From NCBI RefSeq assembly GCF_001499995.1, contig NZ_LQIU01000009.1, forward strand, positions 1 through 64,000: DNA of 64,000 nt, in the 5' to 3' direction. Within the stretch, counting starts at the first letter, position 1. Each line of letters begins with the position of its first letter. Position numbers and translations under genes: made by a program. This document shows, in pieces, positions 27,903 through 37,375 of this stretch. The notes under the pieces are model-generated. The model searched no databases, had not been told where the DNA came from, and saw only the letters and a list, made by a program, of their open reading frames with translations. This DNA comes from Mycobacterium sp. IS-1496. Its GTDB lineage: Bacteria; Actinomycetota; Actinomycetes; Mycobacteriales; Mycobacteriaceae.

Positions 27903-28551
27903 CCAGGTGCACCGGGTTGGCCGGATCCGCCTCGATCTTGGAACGGAGTCGCTTGACATGCACGTCGAGGGTCTTGGTGTCGCCGACGTAGTCCGCGCCC
28001 CACACCCGGTCGATGAGCTGACCACGCGTCAGCACCCGCCCGCTATTGCGCATGAGGTACTCGAGGAGGTCGAACTCCTTGAGCGGCAACGTGATCGCCT
28101 CACCGTTGACGCTCACCACGTGACGCTCGACGTCCATCCGCACGGGTCCGGCCTCGAGCACCCCGTCGGGAATGCCGGGGTCGTCGACCTCGACGCCGCG
28201 CCGCAGCACCGCGCGGATGCGCGCGATCAGTTCGCGGGCCGAATACGGTTTGGTGACATAGTCGTCGGCGCCGAGTTCCAACCCGACGACCTTGTCGATC
28301 TCGCTGTCGCGGGCGGTCACCATGATCACCGGCACGCTGGACCGGGCGCGCAGCTGCTTGCAGACATCTGTGCCGCTCATCCCGGGCAGCATCAGGTCCA
28401 GCAGGACGATGTCGGCGCCGGAGCGGTCGAACTCGGCGAGCGCCGAGGGCCCGTCGGCCACGACGGTGGTCTCGAAGCCCTCTTTGCGCAGCAGGAAGGC
28501 CAGGGGATCGGCCAAGGACTCCTCGTCCTCCACGATCAACACACTGGTCAT
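27865..28551 (-). CDS. regX3: Two-component response regulator RegX3
   Basis: A 228-residue OmpR/PhoB-type regulator. The receiver domain (1-120) has the phospho-acceptor Asp52 in IVLLDLMLPGMSGTD and conserved Lys in YVTKPYSARELIARI. The C-terminal winged helix contains LTRGQLIDRVWGADYVGDTKTLDVHV (in pieces). It controls phosphate-starvation genes in mycobacteria, with SenX3 as kinase. Only 15 bp separate it from senX3. Its 3' end is overlapped on the other strand by the remnant of the DUF222 gene. Confidence 0.97.
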   Translation of the reverse strand: MTSVLIVEDEESLADPLAFLLRKEGFETTVVADGPSALAEFDRSGADIVLLDLMLPGMSGTDVCKQLRARSSVPVIMVTARDSEIDKVVGLELGADDYVTKPYSARELIARIRAVLRRGVEVDDPGIPDGVLEAGPVRMDVERHVVSVNGEAITLPLKEFDLLEYLMRNSGRVLTRGQLIDRVWGADYVGDTKTLDVHVKRLRSKIEADPANPVHLVTVRGLGYKLEG

Positions 28552-28566
28552 AGGTCTCGGGTCCTC

Positions 28567-29745
28567 CTAGTGATTCGTTTCATCGTCCGCTTCCTCAGAT
28601 CGCGGATAGGCCGGAATCGACAGGGTGAACGTCGATCCGGTGCCCGGCTGACTCCACAGCCGGATGGCGCCGTTGTGATTGGCGGCGACGTGTTTGACGA
28701 TCGCCAGGCCCAGACCGGTGCCGCCGGTCGCCCGCGACCGGGCCTTGTCGACACGGAAGAAGCGCTCGAAGACCCGCTCCTGGTCGTCCTTGTCGATGCC
28801 GATTCCGCGGTCGGTGACCGAGATCTCGATGTTGTCGCCCCGGCGGCGCCGGCTGACCGAGACCGGGGTCCCCCGCGGCGAGTAGGCGATCGCGTTGGAC
28901 AGCAGGTTCGCCAGCGCGGCCACCAGCAGCGGCTGATCGCCCAGGACCTTGAAGCCGGTGGGCGCATCGGTGGTGATCGCGATGTCGGCGTTGTCGGCGG
29001 CCACCTTGTGGCGCGACAGCGCTTCGGCGACCACGGTGTCCACGTCGACGATGCCCAGGTCGGGCAGCCGCTCGCCGCCCTGCAGCCGGGACAGCTCGAT
29101 CAGCTCGCCGATCATGTCGGCGAGGCGATACGCCTCGTCGACCATCTTCTCGGCGAAGTGGCGCACGGTCTCGGGGTCGTCGGCGGAGGCCAGCAGCGCT
29201 TCGGCGAGCAGGCCGATCGCCCCGACCGGCGTTTTGAGTTCGTGGCTGACATTGGCCACGAAGTCGCGCCGGGTGGCCTCCATCCGGGCGTACTCGGACT
29301 GGTCGTCGACGTAGACCACCGCGAAGCGACGGTCCGCCCTGGTCAGCAACCGCACCGCCCCGCGCACCGAAAGACCCGACCGGCCGGGATGGGCCACCTT
29401 GCGCGGGGACAGGTCGACCTGGACGTCCTCACCGGTGCTCAACGTGTGCTGCGCGGCTTCCCACGCCCGGTCGTCGAGCAGACGGTCCCGGACCAGGCCG
29501 AGCTCGTCGGCGCGCGTATTGCTGTAGACCACGTCACGGAACTTGTCGACCACGACGATGCCGACCGGCGACGAGGACACGATGTGCGCGAGCATCTGCG
29601 ACACGGTGATCCCGGCCGCCTCGGCCGCCCGCCGCCGACGACGCTCCGCGACCCGAGGGGTGAGCGCGACGCCCACACCCACGCCCACCAACAGCGTGAG
29701 TAGCGCCACGACCGCCGTCATCAGCAGTGCGGATGCCACACTCAC
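28567..29745 (-). CDS. senX3: Sensor histidine kinase SenX3
   Basis: A 392-residue membrane-bound kinase paired with RegX3. An N-terminal helix covers residues about 5-28, a PAS-like sensor region about 45-150, and the phospho-acceptor His168 is in [17 protein letters not shown]. The ATPase N box, G1 ([19 protein letters not shown]) and G2 ([12 protein letters not shown]) motifs follow. GTG start at 29745 with TACGAT six bases upstream, a leaderless arrangement. A PHO-box-like triple repeat is about 80-110 bp upstream. Unlike M. tuberculosis, no MIRU repeat separates senX3 and regX3. Confidence 0.96.
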   Translation of the reverse strand: MSVASALLMTAVVALLTLLVGVGVGVALTPRVAERRRRRAAEAAGITVSQMLAHIVSSSPVGIVVVDKFRDVVYSNTRADELGLVRDRLLDDRAWEAAQHTLSTGEDVQVDLSPRKVAHPGRSGLSVRGAVRLLTRADRRFAVVYVDDQSEYARMEATRRDFVANVSHELKTPVGAIGLLAEALLASADDPETVRHFAEKMVDEAYRLADMIGELIELSRLQGGERLPDLGIVDVDTVVAEALSRHKVAADNADIAITTDAPTGFKVLGDQPLLVAALANLLSNAIAYSPRGTPVSVSRRRRGDNIEISVTDRGIGIDKDDQERVFERFFRVDKARSRATGGTGLGLAIVKHVAANHNGAIRLWSQPGTGSTFTLSIPAYPRSEEADDETNH

Positions 29746-29751
29746 GCCGAA

Positions 29752-29757
29752 ATCGTA
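29752..29757 (-). promoter_or_regulatory. -10 element for senX3
   Basis: Minus-strand TACGAT ends six bases before the senX3 GTG, predicting a leaderless transcript. Confidence 0.5.
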
Positions 29758-29826
29758 CGCACGCGGTGAACGTCATCCCAGCAGCGTGCGGCCAAATCGA
29801 GACAAGTCACATCGCGAATCGCAGGA

Positions 29827-29855
29827 GTTCGGCCGCAGTTCACCGGGTGTTCGCC
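29827..29855 (+). promoter_or_regulatory. PHO-box-like triple direct repeat upstream of senX3-regX3
   Basis: GTTCGGC, GTTCACC and GTTCGCC occur at 29827, 29838 and 29849, exactly 11 bp apart. The unit and pitch match the PHO boxes of PhoB/PhoP-type regulators in actinobacteria. The position between gpm1 and senX3 makes RegX3 autoregulation the simplest reading. Confidence 0.6.
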
Positions 29856-29875
29856 CAGTGCCCTGAGGTCAGGCC

Positions 29876-30622
29876 CTACTTCGCGCCCTGCGACGCGACC
29901 GCCGCCGCACCGGCCGCCGCGGCCTCCGGGTCGAGATAGGTGCCACCCACCACCGTCGGCTTCAGATCCGAGTCCAGGTCGTAGCGCAGCGGGATGCCCG
30001 TCGGGATGTTCAGGCCGACCACGTCCTCGTCGGACATGCCGTCGAGGTACTTCACCAGCGCGCGCAGCGAGTTGCCGTGCGCGGCGATCAGCACGGTCTT
30101 GCCCTCCCGCAGGTCGGGCACGATCGTCTGCTCGAAGTACGGCACGAAGCGGGCCACCACGTCGGCCAGGCACTCGGTCAGCGGTCCGCCGTCGATGTCG
30201 GCGTAGCGCGGATCGCGGTCCTGGCTGTACTCGCTTCCGGCCTCGATCGGCGGGGGCGGGGTGTCGTAGCTGCGCCGCCATGCCATGAACTGGTCTTCGC
30301 CGTACTTCTCTTTGGTCTCGGCCTTGTTCAGCCCCTGCAGGGCGCCGTAGTGCCGTTCGTTGAGGCGCCAGTCGCGGTGCACGGGGATCCAGTGCCGGTC
30401 GGCCTTGTCCAGCGCGATGTTGGCCGTGGTGATGGCGCGGCGCAGCAGCGACGTGTACAGCACGTCGGGCAGCCGGTCCAGGTCGGCCATCAACTCACCG
30501 GCCCGCGCGGCCTCGGCCCGGCCCTTGTCGGTCAGGTCGACGTCGACCCAGCCGGTGAACAGGTTCTTCGCGTTCCATTCACTTTCGCCGTGACGAAGCA
30601 GGATCAGCGTGGAATCTCCCAT
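29876..30622 (-). CDS. gpm1: 2,3-bisphosphoglycerate-dependent phosphoglycerate mutase
   Basis: Glycolytic dPGM interconverting 3- and 2-phosphoglycerate. The 248-residue protein starts [20 protein letters not shown] with catalytic His11. It continues with [33 protein letters not shown] (a substrate-binding region) and the second histidine in [15 protein letters not shown]. Length equals the family norm. It lies between senX3 and the YbjN gene as in M. tuberculosis (Rv0489). Confidence 0.97.
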   Translation of the reverse strand: MGDSTLILLRHGESEWNAKNLFTGWVDVDLTDKGRAEAARAGELMADLDRLPDVLYTSLLRRAITTANIALDKADRHWIPVHRDWRLNERHYGALQGLNKAETKEKYGEDQFMAWRRSYDTPPPPIEAGSEYSQDRDPRYADIDGGPLTECLADVVARFVPYFEQTIVPDLREGKTVLIAAHGNSLRALVKYLDGMSDEDVVGLNIPTGIPLRYDLDSDLKPTVVGGTYLDPEAAAAGAAAVASQGAK

Positions 30623-30675
30623 GGCTGAATCTTCTCACGGGGGCGGTGATCGCACCTGAGCCGATCGCGCGGGCG

Positions 30676-31269
30676 TCAGTCGTCGTCGATGAGGTGCTCG
30701 AAGGCACGCAGATTCTTCAGCGACTCACCCCGCGACACCCGCCACTCCCATTCGCGCTGGATCGAGGATTTGAACCCGAGTTCGAGCAGCGTGTTGAAGT
30801 CGGCGTCGACGGCTTCGAGCACCTGACCGAGGATGCGGTCGACCTCATCGGCGGTCACCGAATGCAGCGCCATGCGGCCGACGAGGTAGATGTCGCCGAC
30901 GTTGTCGAGGGTGTACGCCACGCCGTAGAGGCGCCGGTTGCGCTTGAGCAGGAAGCGGTAGACGCCTTCGTGGTTCTCGTCGGGTTGACGGCAGACGAAC
31001 GCCTCGATCCGCACCGAGTGCTCGCCGATCGACAGGATCGTGTTCGTCTTGAGGCGTCGTTCACCGGGCAGTTCGACGATGATGCCGGGCAGCCCGCCGT
31101 GGGCCCCCTCGTGGAACGTGTAGGCGAGATCGTGTTCCTCGAGCGTGTCCACGATCGTCTGCTGGACGAGGTTGTCGGTTCTCTGCCCCAGCGGACCGTC
31201 GTCTGTTGTTCTGCGCGCAAGCGGCTCACGGTCTCCTGCTCTTCGCGCAAGCGGCTCATCGGCACTCAT
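30676..31269 (-). CDS. YbjN domain protein with repeat-derived N-terminus
   Basis: A 197-residue protein. The YbjN domain (type III secretion chaperone-like fold) covers about residues 30-175, including [20 protein letters not shown] and [19 protein letters not shown]. The first 30 residues are three similar ten-residue units ([30 protein letters not shown]). Two of them are encoded by an obvious 30-bp tandem repeat. The ATG overlaps the mshA stop (ATGA). Corresponds to Rv0487. Function unknown; YbjN proteins are linked to stress tolerance elsewhere. Confidence 0.85.
   Translation of the reverse strand: MSADEPLARRAGDREPLARRTTDDGPLGQRTDNLVQQTIVDTLEEHDLAYTFHEGAHGGLPGIIVELPGERRLKTNTILSIGEHSVRIEAFVCRQPDENHEGVYRFLLKRNRRLYGVAYTLDNVGDIYLVGRMALHSVTADEVDRILGQVLEAVDADFNTLLELGFKSSIQREWEWRVSRGESLKNLRAFEHLIDDD
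31200..31259 (-). repeat. Two tandem 30-bp units inside the YbjN gene
   Basis: Units 31200-31229 and 31230-31259 match at 24 of 30 bases. Their core CGCGCAAGCGGCTCA resembles the CGCGCAAGCGCTCGTCA core of the 32-bp triplicate at 56041-56136, suggesting one repeat family. Confidence 0.75.
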
Positions 31270-32624
31270 GCTCGCACCCCCCGTCGTCTCGAGAACCGGC
31301 GCGCGGTGCGGCGGGTCAGCGTTTCGTCGCCACGCGGGTGCCGGTCGCGGTAGTCGCCGATCGCCCGGCCGTAGCTGGCCAGCAGGTCGTCGACGGTGTG
31401 GGCCCACGAGAAGGTGGCCGCATGCTCCACCGCGGCCCGCCGCAGGCCGGCCGCATCCCGCGACAGCAGCGAGTCGATGGCGTGCGCCCAGTCGCCGACG
31501 TCGTGTCCGTCGACCAGCGCACCGCTCACCCCGTCGCGCACCGCCACCGGCAGCCCGCCGACGGCGGCCGCCACCACCGGGGTGCCGCAGGCCTGCGCCT
31601 CGACGGCGACCAGCCCGAACGACTCCGAGTAGCTCGGCACCGCAACAAGATCGGCGGCGCGGTACACCCGCACGAGGTCCTCGCGGGACTGCGGCGGCAG
31701 GAACGTCACGCGCTGGGAGATACCCAGTTCGTCCGCGAGGGCAACCAGGTTGTCCGGAGCGGCCTGCCCGGCCCCGTTCGGCACACCGGCGCCTGAGCGG
31801 GGTATGCCCGAACCCGACGGTCCGCCCGCCACCAGCACCCGCACGTCGGGCAGCTTCGCCGCCGCCCGCAGCAGGATGTCCGGCGCCTTGAGCGGTTGGA
31901 TCCGCCCGACGAACGCGATGACGGTCTCACGCGGGTCCAGCCCGAGCGAGGCACGGGCGGCTGCGCGGTCACCGGGGGTGAAGGTCTCGAGGTCGACGCC
32001 GGGATGCACGACGTCGATGCGGGAGCGGTCGGCGTTGTGAAGCGAAACCAGTTGTTCCGCTTCGACTTCGGTGTTGACGATCAGCCGGTCGGCCTCGTCG
32101 ACCACCTGCTGCTCGCCGACCGCGCGCAGCGGCGGTTCGGGTGAGTCGCCCTCGGCCAGCGCCGCGTTCTTGACGGCCGCAAGAGTGTGGGCGGTGTGCA
32201 CCAGCGGCACCGCCCAGCGGTCGCGGGCCAGCCAACCGACCTGGCCGGACAGCCAGTAGTGCGAATGCACGATGTCGTAGTAACCGGGTTCGTGGGTCGC
32301 TTCGGCGCGCAGCACCCCGGCGGTGAAGGCGCACAGCTGGGTGGGCAGATCGTTCTTGTCGAGCCCCTCGAACGGCCCGGCCACGACGTTGCGCACCAGC
32401 ACGCCCGGCGCCACCCGCACGACCGGCGGATCGGCCGATGTCGTGGCGCGGGTGAAGATCTCCACCTCGACGCCCCGGCGCGCCATCTGCAACGCGCTCT
32501 GCAGGACGTAGACGTTCATCCCTCCGGCATCGCCGGTGCCGGGCTGCGCCAACGGCGACGTGTGCACCGACAACACGGCCACGCGCAGAGGCGGCCTACC
32601 GAGCTGGTCCGTTGCTAGGCGCAC
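31266..32624 (-). CDS. mshA: D-inositol-3-phosphate glycosyltransferase (mycothiol synthesis)
   Basis: GT4-family enzyme that transfers N-acetylglucosamine from UDP-GlcNAc to inositol-3-phosphate, the first step of mycothiol synthesis. The 452-residue protein has the N-terminal [20 protein letters not shown] acceptor region and [18 protein letters not shown]. Nucleotide-sugar binding is shown by [18 protein letters not shown] and [23 protein letters not shown] start. A 17-residue proline/glycine-rich segment near position 270 is longer than in the M. tuberculosis protein. The downstream YbjN gene overlaps by ATGA. Confidence 0.95.
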   Translation of the reverse strand: MRLATDQLGRPPLRVAVLSVHTSPLAQPGTGDAGGMNVYVLQSALQMARRGVEVEIFTRATTSADPPVVRVAPGVLVRNVVAGPFEGLDKNDLPTQLCAFTAGVLRAEATHEPGYYDIVHSHYWLSGQVGWLARDRWAVPLVHTAHTLAAVKNAALAEGDSPEPPLRAVGEQQVVDEADRLIVNTEVEAEQLVSLHNADRSRIDVVHPGVDLETFTPGDRAAARASLGLDPRETVIAFVGRIQPLKAPDILLRAAAKLPDVRVLVAGGPSGSGIPRSGAGVPNGAGQAAPDNLVALADELGISQRVTFLPPQSREDLVRVYRAADLVAVPSYSESFGLVAVEAQACGTPVVAAAVGGLPVAVRDGVSGALVDGHDVGDWAHAIDSLLSRDAAGLRRAAVEHAATFSWAHTVDDLLASYGRAIGDYRDRHPRGDETLTRRTARRFSRRRGVRA

Positions 32625-32659
32625 ACACTCATGTCTACACCTCCGTCATCGGGCGGCCG

Positions 32660-34012
32660 TCACGACGCCGCCTCCGGCCTGCGGGACGCCGACCGGCGCA
32701 TCGCGGCGATCGGCTCGGCGTAGAGACCGCCCAGCGACACCACCCCCGCGCCTGCCTCCTGCACCCGGTTGCCGAACGAGGTCAGGCGGATGTCTCGACC
32801 CGGCAGCACCGAACGCGCGGCGAACGCCGCCTCGACCAACGGCATGGCCTCGGGGTACTCCGTGAAGGCCTGCCCGCCGACCACCAGATCGTCGGGGTTG
32901 AGCATGTCGCGCAGCAACGCCACGGCCTCACCGAGTACACGGGCCCGCTCGGCCAGCAACGCCTGCGCGGCCTCGTTGCCCTGCCGGGCCGCGCGCAGCA
33001 CCGCCGCCATGGTCGACGTGGGACCGTCGGCGGCGATGATGCGTTGCCTGCGGGCGGCGGTGAGCACGGCTTCGTCGCTCACCGTCGACTCCAATTGGCC
33101 GCTGCCGCCGAGCAATTCGGACTGGGCCGGCAGCGCGGCGATGGTGCCCGGCCCGCTTGTCGGCGAGTGCACCCGGCCGTCGATGGACAACGCGAAACCG
33201 ACGGTCTCCCTGGCGTAGACGTAGAGGCTGGTCGACGACGGCGCGACCGTCGGCCTGCGCGCACCGAGCAGCAACTCCGCGCCGGCCATGGCGTCGACGT
33301 GCGAGGCCACCGACACCGGCAACCCCAGCGATTCGGCCAGCACCGGCCCGACCGGCGCATGCGACCAGCCGAGGCGCGGGTGATCCAGATGCCCGGTGGT
33401 GCCGTCGACGACACCGCCGGCGGCCACCCCGACCCACAGCGGACGGCGCCGGTGCCACCGGCTCAGGTACTTGCGCGCGCTGGCCGACAGCGCCGCGAGC
33501 GCCGCCTCCTGCGGACCCCGCGGCGTCGGCGTCTCCACCACGTCGAGCGTCCGGCCGAACAGGTCGGTCGCCACGATGCTGGTGGTCTTGGCGCCGATGT
33601 GGATGCCGAGGGTGAGGAACGGTTCGTGGTTCACCTCGACCGGCACGCGGGGGCGGCCGATCGCGCCGGAGACGGCCAGATCGGCCCGCTCGCGCAGGAT
33701 CGCGGCGTCGAGCAGCGCGCTGACCTGGCGGTTCACGGTCGCGATGCTCAGTCCGGTGACGCGGGCGATGGCGTCACGGGCGATCGGACCGCGCATGCGG
33801 GCGGCGGCGAAGACCGATGCGGCGGCCGCGTCGGCGACCTTCAGCGCGGGCGCGACGACGTGGCGCTGATGGGTGATGCGCGGCGGCGCGGCGGACAGTG
33901 GCCGCTTCGATGCCGGCAGGCGACGAACAGCGGCGGGAACGGTGGAAGCGGGTTCGAGGGTGGCGCGCACGGGATGGTCCTTCGGGAGAGTCGGCGGGTG
34001 GGTCCTGGCCAC
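32660..34012 (-). CDS. ROK/NagC family transcriptional regulator
   Basis: A 450-residue protein. A disordered basic N-terminus (about 1-50) precedes a winged helix at about 60-110 (IARDAIARVTGLSIATVNRQ). The ROK sugar-kinase-like domain follows: LTLGIHIGAKTTSIVATDL, GVAAGGVVDGTTG and the C-terminal VVGGQAF. The typical ROK zinc-cysteine cluster is not evident, so it may not bind sugar in the standard way. GTG start. It is upstream of and in the same orientation as mshA, and divergent from the SDR gene. Positional match to Rv0485. Confidence 0.87.
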   Translation of the reverse strand: MARTHPPTLPKDHPVRATLEPASTVPAAVRRLPASKRPLSAAPPRITHQRHVVAPALKVADAAAASVFAAARMRGPIARDAIARVTGLSIATVNRQVSALLDAAILRERADLAVSGAIGRPRVPVEVNHEPFLTLGIHIGAKTTSIVATDLFGRTLDVVETPTPRGPQEAALAALSASARKYLSRWHRRRPLWVGVAAGGVVDGTTGHLDHPRLGWSHAPVGPVLAESLGLPVSVASHVDAMAGAELLLGARRPTVAPSSTSLYVYARETVGFALSIDGRVHSPTSGPGTIAALPAQSELLGGSGQLESTVSDEAVLTAARRQRIIAADGPTSTMAAVLRAARQGNEAAQALLAERARVLGEAVALLRDMLNPDDLVVGGQAFTEYPEAMPLVEAAFAARSVLPGRDIRLTSFGNRVQEAGAGVVSLGGLYAEPIAAMRRSASRRPEAAS

Positions 34013-34126
34013 ACCTGCGACTCAAACGGGAACAGCTCCCGGGGTTCGGTCAGGCGCGGCGAAATACGCGACGACAACAACAGTGCCGCGCGTCGAATGC
34101 CTGACCACCGGAGAACACGAGGTGAA

Positions 34127-34146
34127 TCTAGCACGCTGGCTAGAGT
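34127..34146 (+). promoter_or_regulatory. Dyad overlapping the leaderless SDR promoter
   Basis: TCTAGC (34127-34132) and GCTAGA (34139-34144) form a perfect dyad with a six-base spacer. The right arm overlaps the -10 TAGAGT (34141-34146), which ends seven bases before the ATG at 34154. A repressor at this dyad would block the promoter. The divergent ROK regulator is one candidate. Confidence 0.5.
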
Positions 34147-34153
34147 TGGTCAG

Positions 34154-34909
34154 ATGACGACTTCTGGAGGCGGCCGACGCGTCGCGGTGGTCACCGGCGC
34201 GAGTGCCGGAATCGGCGAGGCGACCGCGAGAACCCTTGCCGCGCAGGGTTTTCACGTGGTGTGCGTGGCCCGCCGGGAGGAGCCGATCAAGGCCCTCGCC
34301 GAGGAGATCGACGGGACCGCGATTGTGGCGGACGTCACGTCGGCCGAGGCGGTGTCCGCGCTGGCCGACGCCCTGGACCGGGTCGATGTGCTGGTCAACA
34401 ACGCCGGCGGTGCCCGCGGACTCGAACCCATCGCCGACGCCGACATCGAGCACTGGCGGTGGATGTGGGAGTCCAACGTCCTCGGCACCCTGCTGGTGAC
34501 GCGGGCGCTGCTGCCGAAACTCGTCGACTCCGGCGACGGGTTGATCGTCACGGTCACCTCGATCGCCGCGGTGGAGATCTACGACAACGGCGGCGGCTAC
34601 ACGTCGGCCAAACACGCGCAGGGCGTCCTGCACCGCACGCTGCGCAGCGAGCTGCTCGGAAAACCGGTGCGGCTCACCGAGGTTGCGCCCGGCATGGTGC
34701 AGACGGACTTCTCACTCAACCGGTTCGAGGGCGACGAGGAGCGCGCGGCGAAGGTCTACGAGGGCGTCACCCCGCTGGTGGCCGAGGACATCGCGGACGT
34801 GATCGGGTTCGTCGCCAGCCGCCCGTCGCACGTCGACCTGGACCTGATCGTGGTCCGGCCGCGCGATCAGGTCAGCGGTGCCAGCGGCAGCCGCTTCAAC
34901 CGCCGCTGA
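34154..34909 (+). CDS. Short-chain dehydrogenase/reductase
   Basis: A classical SDR of 251 residues. It has the cofactor motif VVTGASAGIGEATARTLA, the NNAG motif in VLVNNAGGARGLEP, and the active-site serine and YxxxK (VTSIAAVEIYDNGGGYTSAKHAQ). The substrate is not predictable. ATG at 34154 follows a -10 at leaderless spacing. Divergent from the ROK regulator and mshA. Corresponds to Rv0484c. Confidence 0.92.
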   Translation: MTTSGGGRRVAVVTGASAGIGEATARTLAAQGFHVVCVARREEPIKALAEEIDGTAIVADVTSAEAVSALADALDRVDVLVNNAGGARGLEPIADADIEHWRWMWESNVLGTLLVTRALLPKLVDSGDGLIVTVTSIAAVEIYDNGGGYTSAKHAQGVLHRTLRSELLGKPVRLTEVAPGMVQTDFSLNRFEGDEERAAKVYEGVTPLVAEDIADVIGFVASRPSHVDLDLIVVRPRDQVSGASGSRFNRR

Positions 34910-34910
34910 T

Positions 34911-34936
34911 CGCGCCCAAACGAACAAACGGGCGCG
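34911..34936. terminator. Hairpin between convergent SDR and lprQ-like genes
   Basis: CGCGCCC pairs with GGGCGCG over a 12-base loop, directly after the SDR stop. The hairpin is formed by the end of the 63-bp dispersed repeat, so the repeat may serve as a terminator here. Confidence 0.45.
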
Positions 34937-34975
34937 AAAGTGCGAGTGGAAAGCGCCATTTCGTCGATCTCGGCG
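34913..34975. repeat. 63-bp dispersed repeat, intergenic copy
   Basis: Copy B of the element found inside ccdA (3352-3414), in opposite orientation, between two convergent genes. Differences concentrate in about seven consecutive central bases. The flanking bases show no obvious target-site duplication. Confidence 0.85.
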
Positions 34976-34988
34976 AGAGGAGCGGGCT

Positions 34989-36281
34989 CTAACCGCCGGG
35001 TCGGCCGTTCACCGGCTGCGGCGCGCCGGTCGGCGTCGCGGGCGCGGTGCTGGGCATCCCGGCGGGCGAGGCCTCATCCGACAGCGCCGACATCGACTTC
35101 CATTCCTCCCACGGCACCGCCCAGTCCCAGATGTCGCCGTCGGCGTAGGACAGCGGGATGCGCGTTCCGGTGACCTCGACGGGGTCGCCGTAGACCGCGG
35201 TGTTGAAGTACTGCTGGGCGTCCGATTCGGACAGGTTGATGCACCCGTTGGTGACGTTCGAATTGCCCTGCGAGCCCAGACTGGCCGGGTTGGCGTGGAT
35301 GAACTCGCCGTTGTTGGAGATCCGCACCGCGAACCGCTCACGGACGTTGGCGTAACCGGCCGCGGGGTTGGTCATGTAGAAGTCCTCGTACTTCTCGGTG
35401 ACCACGTGGATGCCGCTGCGGGTGACGTTGCGGTCGAGATCGCCCTCGCCGTAGCTGCACGGGAAGTCCATGATCACGGCGCCGCCCTGGTCGATCACCT
35501 GGATGCGGTGGCTCGAGGCCTCGGCCCGGACCACCTGCCGACGGCCGATCGTGAAGTCGAGCGAGGAGTCGGCCGCGCCGTAGGCGTCCGCCCCGAACTT
35601 CACCCCGTAGAACTTCGCGTCCACCCGCACGGTCGTCCCCGGCTCGAAGTACTCCCTGCTGCGCCAGTGCAGCCGCGATCCGGCGGCCTCGTCGGGCAGC
35701 CACGCCCAGCTGCCCTCGGTGGGCGGATTCGTGGTGACCGACAGCGCCTTCTCGACCGTCGCCCGATCCTGCTCGTCGATCGAGGCGTCGAACTGCAGGA
35801 TGACGGGTGCGGCGACGCCGACGGTCTGCCCGTCGGCCAGCTGGAAGCGGCCGTTGACTTGGGTCGCCGGGTCGAGCGTGGTGAACTCGCCCTTGACCGG
35901 GACGGCCTTGCCGTCCTCCCCGACCGCCGAGCCCGACCAGCTGTAGGTCACCCCGTAGCCGAGCGGTTCACTGACGGTGAAGACGTTGCGGTCCTGGTTC
36001 AGCGCGCCGGCGACGACCTTGCCCTCGGCGTTGGTCAGCGCCACCCGCTGGAACCAGCCACCGCTGACCTCCACCCGCACCGGATCGGTGGGCGAGACGT
36101 CGGTGGCGGAAGTGGCCGGTTCGAACGCCAGCGACGCCGACGCGGGTGCCTCGGCGGGCCCACCGGGATTGCTGATCGAGCGGCTACACGCCGCCAGTGC
36201 GCCGGGCGCGGCCAGACCGACCGCCAGGGCGGTCAGGGGGCGCCGCCGAGTCATGGGCGGCAACTTGTCGGCGGCACTCAC
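34989..36281 (-). CDS. lprQ: L,D-transpeptidase lipoprotein (LprQ / LdtMt5-like)
   Basis: Cell-wall cross-linking enzyme forming 3-3 peptidoglycan bridges. The 430-residue protein has a twin-arginine-like basic N-terminus and lipobox LAAC (Cys32). Two Ig-like domains (about 50-240) precede the YkuD catalytic domain, whose motif begins HANPASLG (His329) and continues [12 protein letters not shown] with nucleophile Cys347. A Pro/Ala-rich tail follows. GTG at 36281 is used; an ATG nine codons later gives a more compact signal peptide. It lies 15 bp after murB, so wall synthesis genes are paired. Confidence 0.94.
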   Translation of the reverse strand: MSAADKLPPMTRRRPLTALAVGLAAPGALAACSRSISNPGGPAEAPASASLAFEPATSATDVSPTDPVRVEVSGGWFQRVALTNAEGKVVAGALNQDRNVFTVSEPLGYGVTYSWSGSAVGEDGKAVPVKGEFTTLDPATQVNGRFQLADGQTVGVAAPVILQFDASIDEQDRATVEKALSVTTNPPTEGSWAWLPDEAAGSRLHWRSREYFEPGTTVRVDAKFYGVKFGADAYGAADSSLDFTIGRRQVVRAEASSHRIQVIDQGGAVIMDFPCSYGEGDLDRNVTRSGIHVVTEKYEDFYMTNPAAGYANVRERFAVRISNNGEFIHANPASLGSQGNSNVTNGCINLSESDAQQYFNTAVYGDPVEVTGTRIPLSYADGDIWDWAVPWEEWKSMSALSDEASPAGMPSTAPATPTGAPQPVNGRPGG

Positions 36282-36296
36282 GTGTACCCAACATAC

Positions 36297-37349
36297 CTAG
36301 AGAGTGCAGCCGACCAGCGTCGGTTCGGGTGTGAGTTCGATCCCGAAGGCGGTGCGCACACCGTCTCGCACCGTCCTGGCCAGCGCGATCACGTCCGCGG
36401 TGGTGGCGTTGCCCCGATTGGTCACAGCGAGCGCGTGTTTGGTCGACAGCCGGGCCGGGGCGTCGTCGCCGGGGTAGCCCTTGCCGAAGCCCGCGTGTTC
36501 CACCAGCCAACCGGCGGCCAGCTTCACCCCGCCGTCGGCGGGGTAGCTCGGCACCGGGCCGTCCACCCCCGCGGCGAGGCGTTCGTAGTCCGCGGCCGTG
36601 ACCACGGGGTTGGTGAAGAAGGATCCGACGCTCCAGGTGTCACGGTCGGGTCCGTCGAGCACCATGCCCTTCCCGCGGCGCAGCGCGAGCACCGTGTCGC
36701 GCACCGCGACCGGATCGGCGCGGCCGCCCGCTTCCACGTCGAGTGCCCGGGCCAACTCCCCGTAGCGCAGCGGCGCACTGCGGCCCTCGACGTCGAGCGC
36801 GAACTCCACCTCGAGCACGACGGCGTGGTCGGAGTGCTTGAGCACGCTGGTGCGGTACCCGAAGGCCAGGTCCTGCGGCATCACCCACTCGTCACGGCCG
36901 GTGCGGCGGTCGAACAGCCGGACACGCCGGATGGTGTCGGCGACCTCGGCCCCGTAGGCGCCCACGTTCTGCACCGGTGTCGCCCCCGTCGAACCGGGGA
37001 TGCCCGACAGGCACTCCAGCCCACCGAGGCCGTGCGCCAGCGCGGTGACCACGACGTCGTCCCAGTTCGCGCCCGCCTCGACGCGGACGATCCCGTCGCG
37101 CACGGTGATCTCGCTGCTGGCCACCCGGATCGCGGTGAGGTCGGCGATGTCGTCGGCCAGCACGACGTTCGAACCGCCCGCGAGGATCAGCGCATCCCGG
37201 CCCACGGGCGCCCGCAGTGCGGCGACGAGTTGTTCGGTGCTGCTCGCGGTGATGAGCCGCCGCGCGACCGGCCCGACCCGCAGCGTGGTCAGCGGGGCCA
37301 GCGCGACGTCGGTTTCGACCTGCGCGCCCGCGAGTTCCTGACCGGTCAC
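36297..37349 (-). CDS. murB: UDP-N-acetylenolpyruvoylglucosamine reductase
   Basis: FAD enzyme completing UDP-MurNAc synthesis. The 350-residue protein begins with [17 protein letters not shown]. The FAD-binding region has [16 protein letters not shown] and [21 protein letters not shown]. The catalytic residues are in [22 protein letters not shown] and the C-terminal segment. GTG start. The divergent DUF2505 gene begins 26 bp away with overlapping promoter elements. Confidence 0.96.
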   Translation of the reverse strand: MTGQELAGAQVETDVALAPLTTLRVGPVARRLITASSTEQLVAALRAPVGRDALILAGGSNVVLADDIADLTAIRVASSEITVRDGIVRVEAGANWDDVVVTALAHGLGGLECLSGIPGSTGATPVQNVGAYGAEVADTIRRVRLFDRRTGRDEWVMPQDLAFGYRTSVLKHSDHAVVLEVEFALDVEGRSAPLRYGELARALDVEAGGRADPVAVRDTVLALRRGKGMVLDGPDRDTWSVGSFFTNPVVTAADYERLAAGVDGPVPSYPADGGVKLAAGWLVEHAGFGKGYPGDDAPARLSTKHALAVTNRGNATTADVIALARTVRDGVRTAFGIELTPEPTLVGCTL

Positions 37350-37357
37350 GGGCCGTA

Positions 37358-37367
37358 ACGGTAGCGT
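37358..37367. promoter_or_regulatory. Overlapping divergent -10 elements (murB / DUF2505)
   Basis: Minus-strand TACCGT (37358-37363) for murB overlaps plus-strand TAGCGT (37362-37367) for the DUF2505 gene. Each ends eight bases before its start codon, and the start codons are only 26 bp apart. This predicts two leaderless or nearly leaderless, mutually exclusive transcripts. Confidence 0.55.
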
Positions 37368-37375
37368 GGCCAGCT

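Noticed and set aside
31749..31800. Extra proline/glycine segment in MshA as a repeat insertion
   Set aside because: No similar DNA is visible elsewhere in the window; loop-length variation is an adequate explanation.
34878..37358. Very long open frame on the plus strand opposite lprQ and murB
   Set aside because: It is an antisense shadow produced by high GC at third positions; the composition is arginine/glycine/histidine-rich with no domain, and two well-defined genes lie on the other strand.
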